This document shows positions 44,770 to 56,345 of a stretch of 64,000 bases of DNA, in pieces (the first letter of the stretch is position 1; the number at the start of each line of letters is the position of its first letter). The stretch is from the NCBI RefSeq assembly GCF_030272615.1, contig NC_081409.1, positions 18,292,260 through 18,356,259 of the forward strand, in the 5' to 3' direction. The stretch comes from Cryptomeria japonica (Eukaryota > Streptophyta > Pinopsida > Cupressales > Cupressaceae). The notes below the pieces were generated by a model. That model was given only the letters and a program-made list of their open reading frames with translations. It was not told the DNA's origin and ran no database searches. Made by a program: the position numbers and the translations under genes.

Positions 44770-45430
44770 TATTGATGTTTATAGCTAGGTCGGATTCCTT
44801 CTAAGGCCGACCTAGCAAATAAATGTGTAATTGGCTTTTCAACCTTAGTCGTTTAAATGAGCTAAGATGAAATATAAAATACAAAGTTTGTAAGGGCCGA
44901 CTCATTAAGTTTGTCACCCTATGAAAAGTCACATTGCTTTGAGGGTCGACCCTTTGTGAAAGGGTGCCTCTCCCTCATATATATATGGAGTGCAATTTCA
45001 TTCTTTGTATTATCCATCAGGGAATTAAAGGAATAGATCAAATATTAGCAAAGCAGATCGAATACATATGTGAAGGAGCAAACCGCATAATAATTGAAGA
45101 GCATATCAAACTCATATCATTGTGAGCAGATTGAACATATATTGAAGACAAATTATATTGCAGATCTATTTGAGGAGAAGACTAAATCATTTGCCTTCTA
45201 CATTCGGCTTCTTACAGGCGTTTGAGATCTTGCTTATTTTTTAGCAGATTGATATTATAATTGGCTTCATCATTGGGCTACATTGTAACTGAGTTAATCC
45301 AATATATAAGAGACATTATTGCTAGGTTTTTTATCCCTCGAGTAGGAGGGTTTTTCCAGGTATCGTGGTGTGTTCCTTGTTCATTGTGTTGATTTTCCTA
45401 ATTGCTATTAATCTGACCATAAAAACAACA
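44770..45430 (+). mobile_element. Solo LTR, Copia-like
   Basis: 661 bp flanked by CACCC duplications (44765-44769 and 45431-45435). It ends AACAACA and starts TATTGATG, a TG start with G changed to A. It holds a hairpin near the start (GCTAGGTCGG...CCGACCTAGC, 44784-44816), a TATA-like stretch near 44978, and GGGTTTTTCCAGG near the 3' end. The layout parallels the Copia LTR at 61.3-62.0 kb. No primer site follows, so it is solo. Confidence 0.8.
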
Positions 45431-45435
45431 CACCC

Positions 45436-46182
45436 TTTCTAAAATGAAAAAAAAAATGTTTAAAAGTGATTTTATCGAGCATGTCAATAATTGTATTATA
45501 CTTTTTAGTAGAATCATTGGACACGAGGTAGAAAATGAATTTCAATCATATATTTATAAATTCATTTAGAAGGTATTATCTATAAAATAATTCATTTATT
45601 AGGTCCCAATGATAAATTATTCTCTTTACATTCAACTATCTAATGTGTTGTCAACTAAATAATTTTATATAAATTTATATTTAATTTGTTCATTAGCTCA
45701 AAGACAATAATTTTATAATGGCAGATAGTAGAAGTCATGAGGATAAGAAAAAAAAGGTGTATGAGTACTATCTTTAGCTAGAAACAAAAGGAGCTCCACA
45801 AAATTCCATGAGTTAAGGATGCCTTCATCTTTTATATAGTCATACTATTGAAGGTAAATTTTGGTAAAAGAATGTCTATGAATCTATGAATGAAATTAAA
45901 ATAGTTAGTAGCTATTGCATTTAATTTCCTACCCCCCACACACACATATATATAATGATTGGAGGATGCAACATAGCTTCCTGCATGCTTCAAACATATA
46001 TAAGTGACAAGATAGTATTACTAGAGCTTTGTAGACAGTTATCAAAAGGTGCATAAATTATGTTCAAATTAGAATATTAAAGGATGGATTTGTCATTGAA
46101 AAAAATGCAAACTTGTTAAATGACAAGTCAAGCCTCAAAGAATGTAGAGGTGGAAATAACATAGGTTAATTTAAAACTATTT
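45436..46182. other. AT-rich intergenic DNA
   Basis: Nothing recognised except a short CA/TA run near 45938-45955. Confidence 0.5.
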
Positions 46183-46195
46183 GAAGCATATTGTT

Positions 46196-46657
46196 TTTTA
46201 TTAAAAAAGTAGCGTTAACTAGGGCGCTGACCCTTAACATAGTCAGAGACTATTAAAAAGACAAAACAAACCAAGGGAGCAAGCCCCTTTACAACAATCA
46301 AATCAAAATACAAACTAGACCCAACTCAAGGAGGGGAAGAGACGCCCAAGTCTTGAGAGGGAGAGGTTAGGACAGGGGGGGGAGACCTCCCCTTTCGCCT
46401 TCGACGAACCATAGTCCAGGCGATACAATCATTAGGACCAAGAGAGAGATCAGGTGGAAGTGATTCAGCGGAGTTGTGATCAGAAGTAGTTGCAGAGTGT
46501 TGTTGTAGAACTGCAACAGGAAGTTGAGAAACAACGGCAGATTGTTGCAGGGTAGGCTATCGAAGCAGAGCAGCACCAGAAGCAAGCTCAATAGTAGTAG
46601 AACAAGGTTGTTGAACAACTGTGAGAGGATCAATAGCAGGTTCAGAAGCAGTGAGAG
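46196..46657 (-). mobile_element. LINE fragment, minus strand, with 13-bp target duplication
   Basis: GAAGCATATTGTT flanks it at 46183-46195 and 46658-46670. Read on the minus strand it starts in a coding remnant (PAIDPLTVVQQPCSTTIELA; compare APIDPLTSIVLASYLEAPTL in the LINE at 54.1 kb), with a stop after about 35 codons. It then has a 3' UTR similar to that of the other LINE and an A-rich end (TTAATAAAAA). It is a short insert derived from ORF1 plus 3' end, so internally deleted. Confidence 0.75.
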
Positions 46658-46670
46658 GAAGCATATTGTT

Positions 46671-47349
46671 ACTCCATCCAAGGTTCAGCATTGAAAGCCT
46701 ATAAAATTTATGTGAGCATATAAAAAGATTATAATACTTGTAGGATAATTGTGATGATGATTATGAAGTCAGGAAAATAGAATATTCAAAAATGAATTCT
46801 CCTAAACTTAATCAATAGCCTCAATGCAATTACTATATTCCTAAATTCATTAGTCTATTTAGAACCAATAAGGGAGGATGCCATGCAAATTTAAGATGTA
46901 AGTTTCGATCAGGAAATAAAGGAAGTTAACAATAATCTTCGCATTATTTTGGAGCTTTTGAGCATAAATTATTAGACTCTTGTTAGTGAAATTATTTTGG
47001 ATAGAAGTGAAATGTATGGAAAATTGAAACCTTGGCCTAGAAATACAAACTAGGAACTTATTCATTCAACATTTTCAATTGTGATCATTTTCTTGGGGAA
47101 CCAAGCATTACGTTCAACTTTAATCCTCAAGGAGAGTTGGACACTATGATTAATTGTTCCCCTTTTTTATTCGATTTGATTGGATATGATTATGATATGA
47201 ATATACAAGATCTATGTAAAATGATAGGAAATTGAAAAGATTCATTATAAACAAAAAGATACAGGACTAGAAAGAAACATATAAATAGTTAGTATAGATC
47301 TAGAATCAAGAGATAGAGAAGAACCCGTGACAAAAATTTGGATCTATTT
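46671..47349. other. AT-rich intergenic DNA
   Basis: Nothing recognised. Confidence 0.45.
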
Positions 47350-48304
47350 AAGTGTTGTACCAATGAGCTAGGTGCCCTATTCTAAAGGTGTCTTCATCAA
47401 CTGGAAGCTTTGAATTTTGGATCAAGTGGCTCATAAATATTTCCCTCCAAAATTAAGCCTAAAAGTGTCACACGAGTGAGATAATCGACACGGTCTAAGG
47501 TTTTTCAACTATTCAAAGTTTGTGATTATCACTCTTTGTCTGCTTTGTGCAATTTTGCAACTTTTGACGATCGGATTTGCACTGACTTACACAAAAAGAG
47601 GGAAAAACATTGTGATGTATAAGTGTTTTCCTAAGTCAAATCCTGTGTTGGTGTTTCCACCTTCACAACAACAATATTGGATGAAAGAGAGGTTACCCCT
47701 AGTAGGGTAGAGGTTGAAAACCTTCAAGGAAATGGTTGATATGACAAATGATTGCTTTGATGTGAAACCTATGTCTTGAAGTCTCACACAAAGCTTGATG
47801 TTTCTTAATGGATGTTAATGCATGCCTTCATCATGCATGAACACATGAAACTCGGTCATTATTGTTAAACTTGAATACTTGAATCCTTGATTGCAGGCTT
47901 GTCCTCAATTGCCTTGAAGATGCTTGATTGAATACTCAATTAGAATGCCTAATAAATTGTAGATGATATCTAAATGAGAGAGGGGATAGTATTTATATAC
48001 AACTTACACCTTTTTTAGTTTAATTTTTAGTTAAGGCCAACATTGAGGAGCACTTTCCATTACTTCCAAAGTCAATCGTTATTATTTCAAATTTAGGCCC
48101 AAAATGCTTGGACAAGAGTATTAGGCACCATAGTTCTAGCATTCTGGGCCAAGAAAAGATTTTTGAGTGGGGGATTGCACTTAATTGCATAAACAGACCC
48201 AAAACTTAGGACAATTAGACATAAATCATAAGCATGAAGCACAACCACTAAAGTGATCCCAAAATGAATGTGAAATTGTACCTGTTCACAATTTAGGATA
48301 CTAA
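47350..48304 (-). mobile_element. Decayed GGACC-family LTR (copy H)
   Basis: Minus-oriented and strongly diverged, but block order matches LTR D: CTTGAATACTTGAATCCTTG, AATGAGAGAGGGGATAGTATTTATATAC (D has AATGAGAGAGGAAAATGTAGTTTATATAC), AGGCACCATAGTTCTAGC, and a degenerate end AATTTAGGATACTAAA for AATTTTAGGACGCTACA at about 48290-48305. The left end is uncertain. Confidence 0.55.
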
Positions 48305-48305
48305 A

Positions 48306-49436
48306 GGAAGTAATGAGTTAGTACATAGGAGATGGATTGAAAATTATGAGTTTGGGCAAGGGATATTGTAAGGGTGTAAAATCTATCCATCATTCAATGA
48401 CATCCAAAATGCATTAAAAGATATATAATTAAAAAAAATAAAAATTGGATATTAGATGTTTAATACTCAAGGTGGCTCAATGGAGTTTACTATTTTGAAG
48501 GCATTATTTAATACTATAATACAAATAGAGTCACCAATTAAGGTAAATTTTAATTATTTATCAATTACATGATTAATGGAAATATAGATCACTTGGGAAA
48601 AATTTGAGAAGAGAATATCAATGTATAATCAAGCATACAAGTTTGTTCTAAATAATTATATTCAATATAGTGCTTATTTTTGCATTATGTTTTCCACATG
48701 TAAGTATTATGAAGAGTATCATCAACAATTTTTAGCTTTACACATCTTGTAAATTTGTAAATCAATAATTTTTAATGTTATTTATGTTTTTAACTTGTTA
48801 GAAAAATTCATTTCTCAAGAATGAAACATGTTAGGTTCAACTAAAATAATTTTTTCTTTCTATTTGATAATTAGTTTCTTTCCTAAAAGACCTAGTTGAT
48901 CCTAATGTGGTGTCCATTGAAACCATTTGACAAAGATAACTATTTTTTCTTTGCCAAATCAAATTTCATACACTACAAGAAGAAGAGAAGGGTTGGGAGG
49001 CTACACCATTAAAAGAGGATGTAGAGTATACAAGTAAAAAGGTGCATTCTCTAATGTTTGATGTAAAAGAGTGGCATATTTTTGTAGAGACAAGTGTCCA
49101 TGAATGCATCAACATGTGCTTAAATGTTAAGAGCAAGATCTTGTTTATCCACATATGTCATATGATTATAATCTTTGTTCATCAAAATGTTTCCCAACAT
49201 TAGCCTTCAAAAACATTTCATTGTCATTTGATCGAGTAGCAATAGTAGGATTAAGACATGCACTCTTTTGCAAGGGAACACTAGGATCTTGAGTAACTTG
49301 TAGCATAAACAAAGACAAAATATTAGAGAGATGAGATGATAAATCAATATTAATCGTGCTCTCAAATTATAAATAAAAAATACTAAGATAAAAAATCTAG
49401 AAATAAAACACCATAAAAATAAAAAAATCTAGGTCT
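48306..49436. other. AT-rich intergenic DNA with a CACTA-like word
   Basis: No gene. CACTACAAGAAGAAG at 48971 resembles the terminus of CACTA DNA transposons, but no matching inverted end or duplication was found. Confidence 0.4.
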
Positions 49437-51190
49437 CTTGAAGTTTACTGATCTTTCATCCTTGAACATCGGCTTAACTTATCATCTTTATACATCACAA
49501 CATCATTGTTTTATATCTTTATGTCGTTCTCTGTCTGGAAATAATTGGACAGAATATGGTTAACACAAATTGACAAGTCTTTTTCCCGATCCAGTTCTGC
49601 CTCTGCTCGATTCTTCTCATCATCAGACTCTTGTTTCCACTGAGGATACTTTTATTTCGAATATTACTTCGATCAAGTATTTCCTTCTTTCATCAAAATA
49701 CTGTATTCGGTCACTATGGTTGTTTCCTCACCGATACCTATTTGATATTCATTGGGTTTTTATGTCGAAGAAAACTTAGGCTTCGGTGACCTCCTTTATT
49801 TTTTCCACCGAAACACTTCTTCCATCGAAATCACCATGCCCTGTCGGTGATTGGATCTATTGTCTCACCGAAGCCTTTCTTTATCCTCCCTTTTCATCTT
49901 CCACCAATAAAGTCGCATCGGTGAAACCATGCGTATCGGAGGCATACCTTTTAGCTTCCTCGAAACCTATTTCCTCATCGATAACTTTTATCGATGTAGC
50001 TTCCTTTTCCCTGATCGACATTATTCTTTCGATGAGAACATTCCTTTCAGTGAGTCCTTTTATGTTGCACCGACGGTATTATTTCCTCGAAGACCTTTTT
50101 TCCCGTCGATGAAAACCATCTCCGCTTTCCTCGATATCTTTTGTTGATGGAATTACTGCCTTTGATGAGTCTTTTCTGAAGTTCATCGACGCTTCCTTTC
50201 TTCGATGGCCCTTCTATAGAGATGAGACATCGTTGGGTCTCATCAATATTATTTGAACCCGGATATCTTAATAGGATGCTATTACACCCACTTGATGACT
50301 TGTGGGCTACCATGGTATTAATGAGTCTCTTCAAGTTAACTGATCTTTCATCCTTGAATATCGACTTATCTTATCTGTTTTATATCTTCATGTCGTTCTC
50401 TGTCTAGAAATAATTGGACAGAATATGGTTAACACAAATTGACAAGTCTTTATCCCGATCTAGTTCTGCCACTGCTCAATTCTTCTCATCATCGAACTCT
50501 TGTTTCCACCGACGATACTTTTATTTCGAATATTACTTTGATCAAGTATTTCCTTTTTTCATCGAAATACTATATTTGGTCACTATGCTTATTTCCTCAC
50601 CGATGCCTATCTGATATCCATTGGGTTTTTATGTCGAAGAACCTCGGGCTTCAGTGACCTCCTTTATTTTTTCCACCAAAACACTTCTTCCATCGAAATC
50701 ATCATACCCTGTCGATGAATGGATCTATTGTCTCACCAAAGCCTTTCTTTATCCTCCCTTATCATCTTCCACCAATAAGTCACATCGGTGAAACCATGCG
50801 TATCGGAGGCATGCCTTTTAGCTTCCTCGAAACCTATTTCCTCATCAATATCTTTTATCGATGTAGCTTCCTTTTGCCTGATCGACATTATTCTTTCGAT
50901 GAGAACATTCCTTTTGATGAGTTCTTTTTATGTTGCACTGATGGTATTATCTCCTCGAAGACCTTTTCCCGTCGATAAAAACCATCTTCGCTTTCCTCAA
51001 TATCTTTTGTCGATGGAATTACTGTCTTCGATGAGTCTTTTTCTGAAGTTCATCGGCGCTTCCTTTATTCGATGGCCCTTCTATATCGATGAGACATCGT
51101 TGGGTCTCATCGATATTATTTGAACCCGGATATCTTAATAGGATGATATTACACCCGCTTGATGACTTATGGGCTACCATGGTATTAATG
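49437..51190. repeat. Two-unit tandem duplication of about 0.88 kb, rich in TCGA/TCGG words
   Basis: Unit 1 is about 49437-50322 and unit 2 about 50323-51190. Both start TTACTGATC/TAACTGATC TTTCATCCTTGAA and end GGGCTACCATGGTATTAATGA. They differ by scattered substitutions and small indels. The ORFs in them (e.g. 49786-50112 and 50788-51123) are homologous but frame-shifted relative to each other and match no family. Each unit carries about 25 TCGA, TCGG or CCGA words at short intervals. Confidence 0.85.
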
Positions 51191-51555
51191 AAAATGATGA
51201 TTATATAACCATTTTCATTCTCTTATTCAGTTTTATCCATCTTAGACTTAGATGTTTAAGTATTTCCTCCTTATATTTGATCACTCCTAAATTTAGTTTT
51301 TTCAGTCTTGTCGCTCTACTAAGATAAGCTTTAAGACTAGAAGGAGGCAATACCTTACATTAATGAGCATAGGTATATAAACGTGCTGGCATATCTCGCT
51401 CTCGGATATATGTGATCATGGATATATAGGTATTATTATTTATGTAGATATTGTCTTCTTTTAGGACTAACACTTACCTAGCTATCCTCATCTCTATTTT
51501 ACCTTTTCGGTCCCCTATATTCTTGATGTTTTGTCTCTTGTTCTGTTCTTAAGAA

Positions 51556-51790
51556 GCTTTCAGGCTTTAATGTCTCTAGGTTGCTTTAACTTAGCTTCAT
51601 AATTTTGTTAAGCTATGTATATGCTATGCGTCATCCTCTTCCCTATGTATGATCGGCCCCAACCACCTTTAGGCTTTTAGACTTTAATGTCTCTAGATTG
51701 CTTTAACTTAGCTTCGTAATTTTGTTAAGTTGTGTATATGCTATGCGTCATCCTCTTCCCTGTGTTTGATCGGCCCCAACCACCTTCAGG
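51556..51790. repeat. 117-bp tandem duplication
   Basis: TTTAATGTCTCTAG.TTGCTTTAACTTAGCTTC ... GATCGGCCCCAACCACCTT occurs twice, starting near 51564 and 51681. Confidence 0.9.
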
Positions 51791-51812
51791 CTTTCTAGGC
51801 CTTCCATGGTTG

Positions 51813-51813
<1 letters not shown>

Positions 51814-51903
<90 letters not shown>

Positions 51904-51952
51904 CACACACATATATATACATATACACACACACACACACACACACATATAT

Positions 51953-51986
<34 letters not shown>

Positions 51987-52013
51987 GTATATATATGTAT
52001 ATATATACATGTA

Positions 52014-52054
<41 letters not shown>

Positions 52055-52090
52055 TTGTATTTATATACATGTATGTGTATATGTATGTAT

Positions 52091-52130
<40 letters not shown>
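51814..52130. repeat. Compound TA/CA/TG microsatellite
   Basis: (TA)n, (CA)n, (TA)n, (CA)n, then (TG)n and (TA)n, (TG)n. The order CA...TG can form a long foldback. All six-frame ORFs across it are artefacts. Confidence 0.97.
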
Positions 52131-52135
<5 letters not shown>

Positions 52136-52559
52136 CATATATTTATATTTGTATTTATATTTCTATACATCTTATATATTAGGATTTTGTTCATACTCGC
52201 ATCTATATAATCATATTCATATATAGTTTCCTATTTTCCTGCCTGTTTTCTCGGTTTTAAGTTAAATCGGTCTCAGATGCATATGTCAATTTTCCTCTTT
52301 CTTCCCAGTAATCTCCAGCATCATATTATTAGATTAAGGGTCGACCTGATAAAATTTTATCTCACTTAAAGCTTTCCCATGACACTCAATAAGGGCCTGG
52401 AAGGCTCTCGAACCATATTCTTTAAGATGGTAGCTCCCCACGATCTCTTTTCAGGAATATTTATGGAATTTGCCTCGTTAATATTTATTGAGTTTATACT
52501 CTTCGATGGGTAATCACTCTCGCATTATGTTTCTAGAGATTTTTTGAGACTAATATTTT
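52131..52559. other. Intergenic DNA, no gene
   Basis: Nothing certain. Part may belong to the LINE 3' end that follows. Confidence 0.4.
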
Positions 52560-53033
52560 GAGTTGTGTATCCTAATAGGGTGACCATCCAGGCAAGTATG
52601 ATATATTGTCTAAGTTGACCTGTTTGGTTTTCCTTTTCCTAACATTCTGGTGAGAGTTTTTCTCAAGATTTTGTGCAGCATAAGGAGCAGAGGATGCTTA
52701 ACCCTGTGTTTCAGGAATAGCAAGAACTGTCGCCCACAAATGGCAGCATCACCCCAAGAGATGGGCAATCTGTTGCTCAACTTTACACAGAGGATTTCTA
52801 CATACAATCTTCATTATTTTGGACAAGTTCCCTTTGTGATCTTCTATCTCCATTTTGTATAGCATTCTTAATTTTTTCTGATCCTTGAGGGATCTGGGCT
52901 AGACCGGAGGTTTTCTTCCCTTCATTCTTTCCTATTGGTGCCCACACCGAATGGAGGTGTAAATGTAAATCTATCTATTTTTTAAATTAATAAAATTCTT
53001 TGGCCTTGGCCTTTTATCGATCAAAAAAAAAAA
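52560..53033 (+). mobile_element. LINE 3' end with poly(A)
   Basis: The end ...TTAAATTAATAAAATTCTTTGGCCTTGGCCTTTTATCGATC followed by A11 (about 52980-53033) is the usual 3' UTR/tail form of plant L1 elements. Upstream coding sequence is not readable. The left border is uncertain and no duplication was found. Confidence 0.6.
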
Positions 53034-53439
53034 GGTGGGTGAATAGGCAAAATTAAGGTCACATAATGAAGCTTAAAATCTATAAGAAAAAATATAGCTA
53101 TGAAGAACCAAAAAAGATGAATATAGCCCTAATAAAATTAATTGTACATATGAACATCTTGATTAAAAAGAAGAATAAATCCTATGAGGTGTAAGAATAT
53201 CGACCCAAAAGATAAAGAAATAAAGTATTTTGCATACTTTATCTAAATAATCTAAGAATGATAAAAATGCAAACAATTAAGTGAAATTTGTTGAGAAATA
53301 TACAAGTTCTAATACCAAAGGTAAGGAAATTCAAATCCATCCAAATAATTAAAATATGAGATACAAGGCCTAAACAACTATAACATGAAAATCTGAAACT
53401 TGAGTTGCCTTAATGTGGAAATACAATGCTTAGATCCAT
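53034..53439. other. AT-rich intergenic DNA
   Basis: Nothing recognised. Confidence 0.5.
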
Positions 53440-53556
53440 CTTCGTTATGATGCTAAAAACCAGCCTACATAACATGTTTATTAACACCACCTTATGTGAA
53501 CTTATAAAAACAAATAAATCACAATAAGATAGCAACAAAGAGGCACAAACGAACAA

Positions 53557-54603
53557 AAATTTTGAATGGTTCCAAATGGCTCTCCTGCCTCTGTAGATTT
53601 TTTCAAACTTGACTGCTTGCCTGAGTCCGTTGATCCGATACTGAGGGTTGCTTCCATTAGCATCGGTGTGCAGGGTGTGGGTAGTGTGTATGTCGTTGCT
53701 TTGGTTGGGCCATTGGTAACTCCATTGGAGGTTTCTTGAAGGTGGATGAGGCCACGTCTTCTATGGAGCAATCTACCTTTTCCCGCATTTTAATTGACAT
53801 TGACATCTCTTCACCTCTCTAAAGAGATGTGATTCTTATGGTTGGGGATGTGCCCTGGACGCAACTGTTGGATTATGAGTGTCACCCCTTTCGTTGTCAG
53901 AAATGCTTCTCAATAGGTCATCTTGCTTCGGATTGTTCTATTCCTCGTCATAGGGATGCTTCTACTTGGTGGAAGAATGCTAATGTAGATCATTTGATGG
54001 TCATGGTTGGCTTCTCCCATGAGGATGATGCCTTCTCCCAGGAGGAGGTTGTGCCCCTCACTATTGCAGATGCTCCTATTGATCCTCTCACTTCTATTGT
54101 TTTGGCCTCCTATCTTGAGGCCCCCACTCTTGTTCCACAACCTCATTCTACTCCTACTAAACCTACTTCTAATGTTGTTTTTTTGCAAACACCTTCTCTT
54201 AGTTTGCTATAGCAATCTGATTCCATGGTGGATAGCTTTGCTACAGGGACCTGACCTCCCCACCAGATCCTTTCGTTGTGGACCCTTGTGATAATATTGC
54301 CCGTGCTGTCATTTGTCACAGGTAGAAGGGGAAGCCTTCCCCCATCCTCCAAACCCGTCTTTGTCAAGGCCTAGGTGCTTCTCCCCCTCCTTGAGCTAAG
54401 TTTTGGTTTTTTAGCTTGACAAGTGTTTCTTCTTGCATGTTTTGTTGTGGAAGTGTCGTCATGGCTAGTATTTGTTTTGATCTTCATAGTTGCGATTAAT
54501 GTTTTGTTAATGTGCTACTACTTGATATGTGTTTGGCTTTACGCCCTCTAGATTGTTGTATTTGGGGACAACATCCCTGTTTTGTTGCTTTTAATATCAA
54601 AAA
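53557..54603 (+). mobile_element. LINE (L1-type) insertion with 22-bp target duplication
   Basis: A 22-bp duplication beginning ACAAAGAGGCACAAAC lies at 53535-53556 and 54604-54625 (one mismatch). The insert ends in a 3' UTR (GGGGACAACATCCCTGTTTTGT) and an A-rich tail, so it is plus oriented. It is only about 1.05 kb: an ORF1 part plus 3' UTR, with the reverse-transcriptase ORF missing. Confidence 0.85.
53829..54212 (+). pseudogene. LINE ORF1 remnant with CCHC zinc knuckle
   Basis: 127 codons open. It starts after a DUF4283-like stretch (LIDIDISSPL, stop at 53820) and contains YECHPFRCQKCFSIGHLASDC, a CX2CX4HX4C knuckle typical of plant L1 ORF1 nucleic-acid-binding proteins. A Pro/Thr-rich tail follows and ends at TAG 54210-54212. 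The N-terminal region is broken by stops. It is a pseudogene inside the LINE above. Confidence 0.75.
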
Positions 54604-56345
54604 ACAAAGAGGCACAAACCAACAACATAAGAGCATCACATAACACAAGATTTACATAGAGAAACCCTCATATGAAAAAAAAACTCCGCCAAGAAGTATG
54701 CCAAATATGAATTATCAATAAATAAATGTGATTACAATGCATTCACTTTCATTCTCCTCTTTGTCTCCAACATGGTAACATGTGTACCTATGAACAACCT
54801 CCTTATGTCTCCAACCTATCCTTGTTCATGTAGAGTAACTCTACTTTCACTTGTTCTTCAATACTTGATACATGCAGGGATTTGTTCATATAGAATGACA
54901 AGAGCTCCAAACCTCCAAACAAAGTGTCCAAGTAAGACACTTCATTCCAAATGTCACCAACCTCTAGATTACCTTCGTAGAAGTCGAAAAGAACATCAGT
55001 TTTGGCTCTCATATTTTCCCACTTGAACACCCAAACATGGAAGAAAAAGATTGCATTAAATACAATAAAATGACGAAATACCAAGAGACATTTATTGCCT
55101 CTTTCAAGCACCCACTTAGAGAAGCCCAAAAGAATCATTTGTCCATGTCCCATGTCATTAATCATCTCAATATAGACGTCCACATGTAGGTAAAACAATA
55201 TTAAATAATTGTGTTCACAACCTACCTTAACTATTACTGGTAGAAAATAAATGAATGCTTTCCAAACAATAGTGAAAATAAATATTAAAGGATATTTACC
55301 AGTACACTTGAGTGCCCTAGGACACTTTCCAAAGATGTTGCAACCATGTCATAGGATTTACAACGTAGATGACACCTTAATCCTAACAAAGTTAACCTAG
55401 ATTAATTTATATAGTTGGATTGATAAACATGTTAAGTTCAACTAAATAAATTATGGTGCTAAAAATCAACCTACATAACATACTTAACAATACCAAATTA
55501 TGTGAACTTAGAAAAATAAATGATAAATATCACAATAAGGTATCAACAAAGAGGCACAAATCAACAACATAGGAGCATCACATAACGCACAATTTACGTG
55601 GAAAAACCCTAGTGAGAAAAAAATCTACCAAGGTCAAGTATACATTATCAATACATTCACTTCCATTCTCCTCTCTATCTCCAACATGCTAACATGTATA
55701 CTTGTTAACAACCTCTTTATGTCTCCCACCTCTTTTCATTCTTGTAGATTAACTCTACTTTCACTCATTCTTCACTACTTTCTACATCCAAGGAGTTGTT
55801 TAATGACAAGAGCTCCAAAACCACCATACAAGATGTCGAAATAAGACACTTCATTCTAAATGTCCCCAACCCTTGGATTACCTCCATGGAAGTTGAAAGA
55901 ACATCAATTTTGGCTCTAATACTTTCCCTCCAACTTGGGCATCCAAGCATGGAATATAAACATTACATTAAATGCAATAAATAATGGAATACCAAGAGAC
56001 ATTTTTGCCTCTTCCAAACACCCACTTAGAGAAGCCCAAAGGTAACCCCAACGATCACTCGTGTCCACTTCTCATGTCATTAATTATCTCAATATAGACA
56101 TCCACGTGGGAAAACCAATATTAAATAATTGTTTTACAACCCACCTTAACTAATGCTAGTGGGAACCCATCAACCTTTATGAATGTATTACAAATAATAG
56201 TGAAAATAAATGTTACAAGATATATTCCCAATGCCGTATGACAGTTTTCAAAAATGTTACAACAATGTCATTGGATTTATATGGTAGATGGCACCTTAAT
56301 CCTAACGAAGTTAACCTAGATCAACTTATATAGCTGAATTGATAA

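Larger units (their letters stand above)
53440..56345. repeat. Tandem segmental duplication of about 0.9 kb, first unit carrying a LINE
   Basis: Unit 1 is about 53440-55436 (about 0.95 kb without the LINE) and unit 2 about 55440-56345. Shared landmarks in order: CCTACATAACAT; CAACAAAGAGGCACAAA.CAACA; ACATTTATTGCCTCTTTC-like / ACATTTTTGCCTCTTCC; CACCCACTTAGAGAAGCCCAAA; GTAGATGACACCTTAATCCTAAC; ATTGATAAACAT. Unit 2 is the empty site for the LINE. ORFs inside are repeat shadows. Confidence 0.85.

Noticed and set aside
48971-48985. CACTA-transposon terminus-like word CACTACAAGAAGAAG
   Set aside because: No inverted partner, TSD or subterminal repeats found; a 12-base match can be chance.
51725-52226. 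Long overlapping ORFs of Thr-His or Cys-Val repeats
   Set aside because: Pure translation of the CA/TG/TA microsatellite.
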